From positions 1-64,000 of the forward strand of contig JBCDJN010000003.1 in NCBI GenBank assembly GCA_039414355.1: a stretch of DNA of 64,000 nucleotides. The letters are read 5' to 3'. Positions 58,204 through 64,000 of the stretch are shown here, piece after piece. The DNA is from JBCCQL01 sp039414355 (GTDB lineage Bacteria; Planctomycetota; Planctomycetia; Pirellulales; Lacipirellulaceae). The stretch's first letter is position 1. The number at the start of each line of letters is the position of its first letter. The notes below the pieces were generated by a model. That model was not told the DNA's origin and ran no database searches. It worked only from the letters and a program-made list of their open reading frames with translations. The position numbers and the translations under genes are program-made.

Positions 58204-59955
58204 CTAGTAGACGTCGCGGACGTACCGCTTTTCTTTCTTCAGGTTGGCGATGTACTGCTTCGCCTCGTCCTCAGACTTGACGCCGTGCTCGGCGATGAGC
58301 GTGTGCAGGGCCTTGTCCACGTCGCCGGCCATCCGCTTGGCGTCGCCGCACACGAAGAAGTACGCGCCGTCTTCCAGCCACTTGTAGAGCTCGGCGCCCT
58401 CTTCGAGCATGCGGTGCTGGACGTAGATCTTCTCGTCCTGGTCGCGGCTGAAGGCGAGGCTCAGCCGGCTCAGCACGCCCGACTTCTTCATCTGCGCGAA
58501 CTCGTCGCCGTAAAGGTAGTCGGTCTTCTCGTGCTGGTCGCCGAAGAAGAGCCAGTTCTTGCCGGGCGACTCGGTCGCGGCACGCTCTTCCAGGAACGCG
58601 CGGAACGGCGCCACGCCCGTGCCGGGGCCGACCATGATCATTGGCGCCGAGGCGTCTTCGGGCACCGTGAAGTCGGGCGCCGCGTGGACGTAGGACAACG
58701 CAGTGTCACCGGGCTTGAGCCGGTCGGCGAACATCGACGAAGCCACGCCCAGCCGCACGCGGTCCTTCACCGTGTACATCACCTTGGCGATGGTCAGATG
58801 CACCTGGCCGGGGTGGGCCTTGGGCGAACTGGCGATGGAGTAGAGCCGTGGCTGCAGCTTGCGGAGCGCTTGCGAGAACTTCTTCACGTCCACAATGGCC
58901 GAGGGCGCCATCTTCAGCACATCGAGGACGTCGGCGTTCTCCAGCGCGTCGTCGTCTTCTAGCAACGCCTCAACGGTGGCCTTCTCGTCGGCGTCTTTTG
59001 CGCTGGCGGCGACGAGTTCGATGAGATCGTCGCTCACGTCCTTGAGGTTCGCCGTGAAGCGGAGCGCGTCCGAGAGCGGCGCCTCGATGCCGTGCGGCGC
59101 CACCACGTGCTCGGTCCCGTGGGCACGCAGGGCGTACTGGATCTGGGTCACCAGGCCCGGGTCGTTGTGCGGGTAGACGCCCAGCGAGTCACCCACCTTG
59201 TACTTAAGTCGATCGTCCGGCAGGTCGACCTCAACGTGAACGGTGTGCTTGGCGGAGCCTTCGCCGTTGAGGTTGCGGATGGCGGAGACGCGTGTGCGGA
59301 CCGGTGTGTTGCGGCCCGTGTGGGCAGACGGCTTGGCCGCTGCGGGCTTGGCGGCCGCTGGTTTGCTGGCCGCCGGGGCGGGCGCGGCGGACGCTTCGGC
59401 TGCTGGGGCGTCGAGCCCGTCCTTGACCACCTTCTTGAGCATCCGCTCGGTTTCGCGGCCGCCTGGCGAGCAGAGCGTCAGGTCAGGCTCTTCGCGGCGG
59501 GCGATCGCCAATGCGTAGGTATCGCACATGTAGCCGCAGGCGCCGCAGTCTAGCTGGGCCATCGCCGCCATGAGCTTGTGGGCGGACGCCTTGTCCTTGG
59601 CCATCTCCATCCGCTCGTCGATGTTGAGCGAAGAGTCGTGCCAGGGGCCTTCCAGGTCTTCGGCGGTCAGTTCCTCGGCGCCGCCTCCAGCGGGGGGCTC
59701 GGCCACTGCCGTTGCCGTGGCGGTTGCCGTCGCGGCGCCCGTGGACGAAGAGCCGGCCGACGCCGTCCGCGAAGCCGTGCCGGCGAAGCTGGGCGCGGTG
59801 GAGCCGTTGGTCTGCGAGGCGAGCAGGGCCTTGGCCGCGTCCGGGGCCATAGAACCAGCGTTCTCAACCGCCATCCAGCCGGCGAAGAAGCCGTTGAGCC
59901 AGGTTCGCTGCTCCTCCGTGAACGGGGCGTTCTCGGGGATGATGGGTGCCGCCAT
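58204..59955 (-). CDS. Sulfite-reductase-type flavoprotein with N-terminal 4Fe-4S domain
   Basis: A 583-residue protein starting MAAPIIPENAPFTEEQRTWL. After a low-complexity linker comes LDCGACGYMCDTYALAIARR then LCSPGG (about residues 134-165), a CxxCxxxC-type 4Fe-4S domain. The FAD/NADP half matches CysJ: RLYSIASSPKAHPGQVHLTI, MIMVGPGTGVAPFRAFLEER, FFGDQHEKTDYLYGDEFAQM and YFFVCGDAKRMAGDVDKAL, ending YVRDVY. The flavodoxin (FMN) domain of normal CysJ is missing, and the iron-sulfur domain occupies its place. It would pass electrons from NADPH through FAD to the cluster, presumably to sulfite reductase or another acceptor not in the window. Confidence 0.82.
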   Translation of the reverse strand: MAAPIIPENAPFTEEQRTWLNGFFAGWMAVENAGSMAPDAAKALLASQTNGSTAPSFAGTASRTASAGSSSTGAATATATATAVAEPPAGGGAEELTAEDLEGPWHDSSLNIDERMEMAKDKASAHKLMAAMAQLDCGACGYMCDTYALAIARREEPDLTLCSPGGRETERMLKKVVKDGLDAPAAEASAAPAPAASKPAAAKPAAAKPSAHTGRNTPVRTRVSAIRNLNGEGSAKHTVHVEVDLPDDRLKYKVGDSLGVYPHNDPGLVTQIQYALRAHGTEHVVAPHGIEAPLSDALRFTANLKDVSDDLIELVAASAKDADEKATVEALLEDDDALENADVLDVLKMAPSAIVDVKKFSQALRKLQPRLYSIASSPKAHPGQVHLTIAKVMYTVKDRVRLGVASSMFADRLKPGDTALSYVHAAPDFTVPEDASAPMIMVGPGTGVAPFRAFLEERAATESPGKNWLFFGDQHEKTDYLYGDEFAQMKKSGVLSRLSLAFSRDQDEKIYVQHRMLEEGAELYKWLEDGAYFFVCGDAKRMAGDVDKALHTLIAEHGVKSEDEAKQYIANLKKEKRYVRDVY

Positions 59956-60149
59956 AGACTTGTTGTTCCGGGTCGCCAGGCGCTGGGCTCGGGCCGCGGC
60001 GCGGCGATGGCAAAGAATTGGGCGAGTTGGGGCGAGGGTGCGGGCATGCACAAAGGCACGCCACAGGGAATCATAACGCCGAGCACGGCGATCGCCATCC
60101 TCCCCGCCGGGATTCCCGAGAAGCGACCTGGCAGCGCCGGTGATGCCGG

Positions 60150-63100
60150 CTAAGCGGGTGGCGCCGGCGTCTGACCGGCCGCGTCAAAGCGGACAAGTTC
60201 CGCCTTTAGCAATTCTGCTAACTGCTCCACCGCCGGCGGGTGGAGCATCTGCGTGTGGCACGTGTCGACGGGCAGCACACGCACGCCGCCGGCCAGCGGG
60301 CCCCAGCCCAGCCACGGGTCCTTCTCAAGTGGCGTGTCGCCCTGCTGCTGCGTTGCGCGGAACAGCGAAACCTCGCCGCGAAACGGCGCCGGCTTCGCCC
60401 GGTGCACTGCCTGGACGTTGTGCTGGAAGACCGCGAACACGTGCTGGCTGGCGGCCAGCTCCGCCTGGTCAATCAGCCCCGCCACCGCCGCCCGCTCGGC
60501 GAAGTATTCCACCTGCTCGGCGGGCGAAAGCTGGCGGAGTTCTTCGAGCGGCTTCTGGTCGAGTTGCGGGAAGAGCATCTGCAGCAGCGGGCCCAGGTCT
60601 TCCTCGGTGAGCGACTCCTCGGGCGGTGTCGCGGCCGAGTCGAACAGCGCGACCATGCCAACCCGCCGGCCACGCTCGGTAAGCCGAACGGCGACCGCTT
60701 GGGCGAGGTTGCCGCCCAGCGACCAGCCGGCCAAGTGTACCACGCCATCGGGCCGGTGCGACTCGATGGCGGTGGCGTAGCAGTCAATCATCTCCTCGAT
60801 CGATTCGTGCGGCGCCCTTCGGCCATCGACGCCAACGGCCTGGATGCCGATCACGGGCCGATCGCCGCCGAGTTGCTCGGCGAGTTCGCGATAGCAGAAG
60901 ACCGTGCCGCCCGCCGGGTGGATGCAGAACAGCGGGTCGCCATGGCCCGCGGCTGCGAGCGGGACCAGCGTCGACGCCTCGGCCGGTGCGTTGAGCGCCG
61001 CGGCGACGCGGCGGACGGTTGGCCGATCGAAGAACGCGGCGAGCGGCGGCGCCTTGCCGGTGAGCCGCTCCACCTCGGCCGCGGCGCGGACGGCCAGCAT
61101 TGAGTGGCCGCCCAGCACGAAGAAGTCGTCCTCGGCGCCCACGGGCGTGACGCCGAGCAGTTCGCCCCACACGCGGGCGACGATTTGTTCGTCCTCGCCC
61201 TCGGGCTCAACGTAACCGGTCGCCCACGCCGGCCGGCCGGCCGGCGGGCTGGGCAGCGCGGCGCGGTCCACCTTGCCGTTTTGCGTTTGCGGCAGTTCGT
61301 CCACCAGCACCATGGCCGACGGCCAGAGGTACTGCGGCAGCTTCTCGGCCAGCTTCTCACGGATCACCGGCAGCAACGCCGCGGCTCGTTTTTCATCCAG
61401 CGGGTGATTGGAGAGCGACCGCCAATGGGGCCTAGTCGGCGGCGTTGCCGGCAGCGTGAGCCCGTCTTCGGATGGGGCCAAGTAAACGTCGTACCGATCC
61501 GCGCGGCCGCTCGCCGCCCAGCCCACTGCAACGGCCACGCCGGCCGCGGCGCCGGCTTCGCGCCACGCGTCGGGGTCCGGCGTTTCCTTCGCAGGGGAGT
61601 CGGCCGCTTCGTCGCCGCGCAGCTCATGCCAAGACGCCACGTCGGCCGCAACGCGCGGGTTGGCGACGTCGCGAACGACCATCCGCCGGCCGTTGGAGGC
61701 GACCAAGCCGGCGATCGCCGCCGGGCTCGCCGCGGAACCGGCGGGGACTTCTTCAAGCGGCTCGGATCCGGCATCGCCATCGAACGAGAGCACCGCGTCG
61801 TAGCGGTACCGCGTCAGTTCATTCGCGTCGCCACCGCGTTTGAGCTCGACGCGTACGCCCGAGAGCCGCGGCAGGTCGGCCGCCAACGCGTCGAGCAGTT
61901 CGGGGGCGAGCAGCAACTCCTCCTCGTGGCGCAGGCGCGACTCGACGCGGCCGAGCAGCTCCCGCGCGGGTGTCTCGGGCCGCGAACGCTGCCGCTCAAC
62001 CGCGGCGGCCATCGCTTCTTGCAGCCGCAGGTTGCGGAGGTCGCCCAGGAAGATTTTGCCGCCCGGCGCCAGGAGGCTAGCCGCGGTCCGCATCACTTCG
62101 CGGAGGTACTCCAGCGACGGGAAGTACTGGACCACCGAGTTGAGCACGATGGTATCGAACAGCCGATCGGCGAGCGGGCCAACCTCGTGGGCGGCTTGCT
62201 GCAGCAGCTCGACGCGGTGTGCCCAGCCGCCGGCGCCCTGCTCGGCCTTCTTCTGATCGACGACTCGGCGGAGTTGGTTGAGCGAGCACGCCAAGAAGTC
62301 GGCGCCCACGTAGCTCTCGCAACGCGGCGCCACGCCCAGCAGCAGCAGCCCGCCGCCGCAGCCGATCTCCAGCACGTTCTTGGGCTCGAGATCAAGGATG
62401 CGATCGATGGTCGAACTCGCCCACCGCTGCATCTGCTCTTTGGGGATCGGCTGACCGGTGAACGTGCTCACCCAGCCGGTGATGTCGAACTCGGGGTCAC
62501 GGAGCGCGCCGGTCGACTTGTGGGTCTGCTCCATGAGCGACTGCCACGAGTGCAGGTGCTCTTCGCGTCGGGCGAGGGCGTCGTCGGCCGCTTCGGTGCT
62601 GGGGACGAGGTACGCCACCAGCCGGCTCTCGTCGCCTTCGGTTCGGTCGGCGACGGTGAAGGCTCGTTCGACCTGCGGCAGCGACTCGAGGGCGGAGGTC
62701 ACCTCCGCCGGTTCGACGCGGTAGCCGCGGACCTTCACCTGGTCGTCGGCACGACCCACAAACTCCAGCACGCCGTCGGCACGCCAGCGGCCGAGGTCGC
62801 CGGTGCGGTACATCCGTGGCCGCGTGCCATTGGTGCTTGTGTTGGCCTCGACGAAGGGATCGGGCAGGAAGTGGGCGGCGGTTTCCTCGTGGCGATTCAC
62901 GTACCCGCGCGCAACGCCGGCGCCGCCGATGTAGATCTCGCCGGTCACGCCGATCGGGACCGGCTGGCGGTGGCCATCGAGCACGTAGGCTCGCATGTTC
63001 GGCATCGGCGGACCGACCGGCGGTGGGCCGTCGGGCGGGCCCGGCAGTCGATAGATGGAAACGCCCACCGTCACTTCGGTAGGCCCGTAGCCGTTGAAGA

Positions 63101-64000
63101 ACCGCCGCCCCGGCTGCCAACGCTTCGCCAGATCGCCTGTCAGCAGGTCGCCGGCGGAGAGCACCGCCTCGAGCCCCGGCAGCTCGTCAGGCTTTAGCGT
63201 CGCCAGCACCGCCGGGGTGAACTTGGCGACGTTCACCCGCTCGGTGCGGAGCAGCTCGGTGAACTTTGGCGGGTCGAGCGTGGTGGTCCGATCGGCGATC
63301 ACCAGCGTGGCGCCGTTGGCGATGCCGAGCAGCGCCTCGGCCAAGCCGCCGTCGAACGCCGGCGAGAGGCCATGCAGCACGCGGTCTTCGCTCGTCACGT
63401 CCATGACCGAAGCCTGGGCCTGGACGAAGTTGACGATGTTGGCGTGCTCCACCTCCACGCCCTTCGCCACGCCGCTGGAGCCCGACGTGTAGATGATGTA
63501 GCAGCGGTCGCCGGGCGAAAGCGATGGCGGGGCCAGTTCGCCCGGGTGCTCGGCAAGCTCGCTGAACTGGAGTTGCGCAACGCCCTCGCCGGTCGGCGGC
63601 TCGATGCCGTGCCCCGTTACGCAAACCTTCGCGCCGCAGTCGTCCATCACAAACGCGCCGCGCTCGCCGGTCGTTTCGGGATCGACCGGCACGTAGACAC
63701 CGCCCGCCCGCCAGACCCCGAGCATGGCGACCACGGACTCGGCTGACCGCGGCAGGCAAACCACCACAGCATCGCCCACGCCGACCCCCGCCGCCTGCAA
63801 CCCCGCCGCCACGCGCTGAGTCGTCGCTTCAAAGCCCGCGTAGTTGATCGTCCGGCCGCGGTGGCGAATGGCGGCGGCGGATGGCTTCTGCTTCGCCCAC
63901 TGCAAGACCTGCTCATGAATCAGGTGCGGCGGCTGCACCGGGCGTGATGTTTCGTTGAACCCGGCGAGCGCCGCCTGCTGACCTTCGTCGAGCAGTTGCA
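60150..64000 (-). CDS. Nonribosomal peptide synthetase, A-MT-T-TE part (5' end outside window)
   Basis: The reverse frame stays open to the right edge, where QLLDEGQQAALAGFNETSRP reads as the linker between a condensation and an adenylation domain, so the protein extends upstream. A-domain motifs: CYIIYTSGSSGVAKG, FFNGYGPTEVTVGVSIYR, YRTGDLGRWRADGVLEFVG and VKVRGYRVEPAEV. A methyltransferase (VLEIGCGGGLLLLGVAPRC) is inserted between this and the last A motif PQTQNGKVDRAALP. The carrier protein serine is in LGGHSMLAVRAAAE, and a thioesterase ends the protein (FCIHPAGGTVFCYRELAEQL, nucleophile in LAGWSLGGNLAQ). It would activate an amino acid, methylate it, and release the product. No other biosynthetic gene follows downstream. 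Confidence 0.9.
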   Translation of the reverse strand, partial: QLLDEGQQAALAGFNETSRPVQPPHLIHEQVLQWAKQKPSAAAIRHRGRTINYAGFEATTQRVAAGLQAAGVGVGDAVVVCLPRSAESVVAMLGVWRAGGVYVPVDPETTGERGAFVMDDCGAKVCVTGHGIEPPTGEGVAQLQFSELAEHPGELAPPSLSPGDRCYIIYTSGSSGVAKGVEVEHANIVNFVQAQASVMDVTSEDRVLHGLSPAFDGGLAEALLGIANGATLVIADRTTTLDPPKFTELLRTERVNVAKFTPAVLATLKPDELPGLEAVLSAGDLLTGDLAKRWQPGRRFFNGYGPTEVTVGVSIYRLPGPPDGPPPVGPPMPNMRAYVLDGHRQPVPIGVTGEIYIGGAGVARGYVNRHEETAAHFLPDPFVEANTSTNGTRPRMYRTGDLGRWRADGVLEFVGRADDQVKVRGYRVEPAEVTSALESLPQVERAFTVADRTEGDESRLVAYLVPSTEAADDALARREEHLHSWQSLMEQTHKSTGALRDPEFDITGWVSTFTGQPIPKEQMQRWASSTIDRILDLEPKNVLEIGCGGGLLLLGVAPRCESYVGADFLACSLNQLRRVVDQKKAEQGAGGWAHRVELLQQAAHEVGPLADRLFDTIVLNSVVQYFPSLEYLREVMRTAASLLAPGGKIFLGDLRNLRLQEAMAAAVERQRSRPETPARELLGRVESRLRHEEELLLAPELLDALAADLPRLSGVRVELKRGGDANELTRYRYDAVLSFDGDAGSEPLEEVPAGSAASPAAIAGLVASNGRRMVVRDVANPRVAADVASWHELRGDEAADSPAKETPDPDAWREAGAAAGVAVAVGWAASGRADRYDVYLAPSEDGLTLPATPPTRPHWRSLSNHPLDEKRAAALLPVIREKLAEKLPQYLWPSAMVLVDELPQTQNGKVDRAALPSPPAGRPAWATGYVEPEGEDEQIVARVWGELLGVTPVGAEDDFFVLGGHSMLAVRAAAEVERLTGKAPPLAAFFDRPTVRRVAAALNAPAEASTLVPLAAAGHGDPLFCIHPAGGTVFCYRELAEQLGGDRPVIGIQAVGVDGRRAPHESIEEMIDCYATAIESHRPDGVVHLAGWSLGGNLAQAVAVRLTERGRRVGMVALFDSAATPPEESLTEEDLGPLLQMLFPQLDQKPLEELRQLSPAEQVEYFAERAAVAGLIDQAELAASQHVFAVFQHNVQAVHRAKPAPFRGEVSLFRATQQQGDTPLEKDPWLGWGPLAGGVRVLPVDTCHTQMLHPPAVEQLAELLKAELVRFDAAGQTPAPPA

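Noticed and set aside
61104..63197. A 697-codon forward frame inside the NRPS region
   Set aside because: It mirrors the reverse-strand NRPS, whose motifs are complete and in order.

Overview
The window reads as a high-GC chromosome segment of a planctomycete, most likely order Pirellulales. The signs are an LEPR-type N-terminal motif on a very large secreted protein, two domains resembling the planctomycete family TIGR03000, dockerin-like and PEP-CTERM-like secreted proteins, and short membrane proteins beginning with an ENPF-type motif. Taxonomy is inferred from these families; no rRNA is present.

Region 1 (1-6932) holds a partial Fur-type regulator, an orphan FlgM-like anti-sigma factor, a secreted protein with eight EF-hands, a 63-residue hypothetical protein, and a 1192-residue secreted subtilase whose C-terminal half is about ten copies of a 47-residue repeat.

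Region 2 (6941-27148) is a complete-looking surface-glycan locus. An aminotransferase, a fused phosphoglycosyltransferase-acetyltransferase and a membrane nucleotide-sugar 4,6-dehydratase together match the three enzymatic steps of UDP-di-N-acetylbacillosamine synthesis plus transfer to the lipid carrier. Around them are a flippase, a polymerase-like membrane protein, three glycosyltransferases, an FkbM methyltransferase, a sugar 4-epimerase, a Wza-type exporter, a Wzc-type tyrosine kinase and a second Wzy_C-type membrane protein with a TPR-like C-terminus. The locus could make an exopolysaccharide, glycosylate proteins, or both. A truncated IS4-type transposase remnant and a dockerin-like secreted protein interrupt it.

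Region 3 (27107-46648) is mostly housekeeping: leuB, coaD, asd, truA and accA. Mixed with these are a cysteine-desulfurase-like enzyme, an exported isoaspartyl methyltransferase, a TIGR03000 protein, an HTTM pair, an atypical serine/threonine kinase, a CvpA-like protein and several small membrane proteins. Three intergenic elements with terminal inverted, short-period repeats sit in this region, two of them only about 10 bases or less from start codons.

Region 4 (46649-64000) has a comparatively AT-rich PEP-CTERM-like gene, an FG-GAP/PEP-CTERM protein, a TAXI-type binding protein with an in-frame tandem repeat, an FHA/class III cyclase, a PQQ-type propeller protein, tRNA-Glu followed by a 55-bp tandem-repeat array, an ABC ATPase with a membrane partner, a MazG-like protein, a sulfite-reductase-type flavoprotein with an iron-sulfur domain, and the C-terminal part of a nonribosomal peptide synthetase that runs off the right edge.
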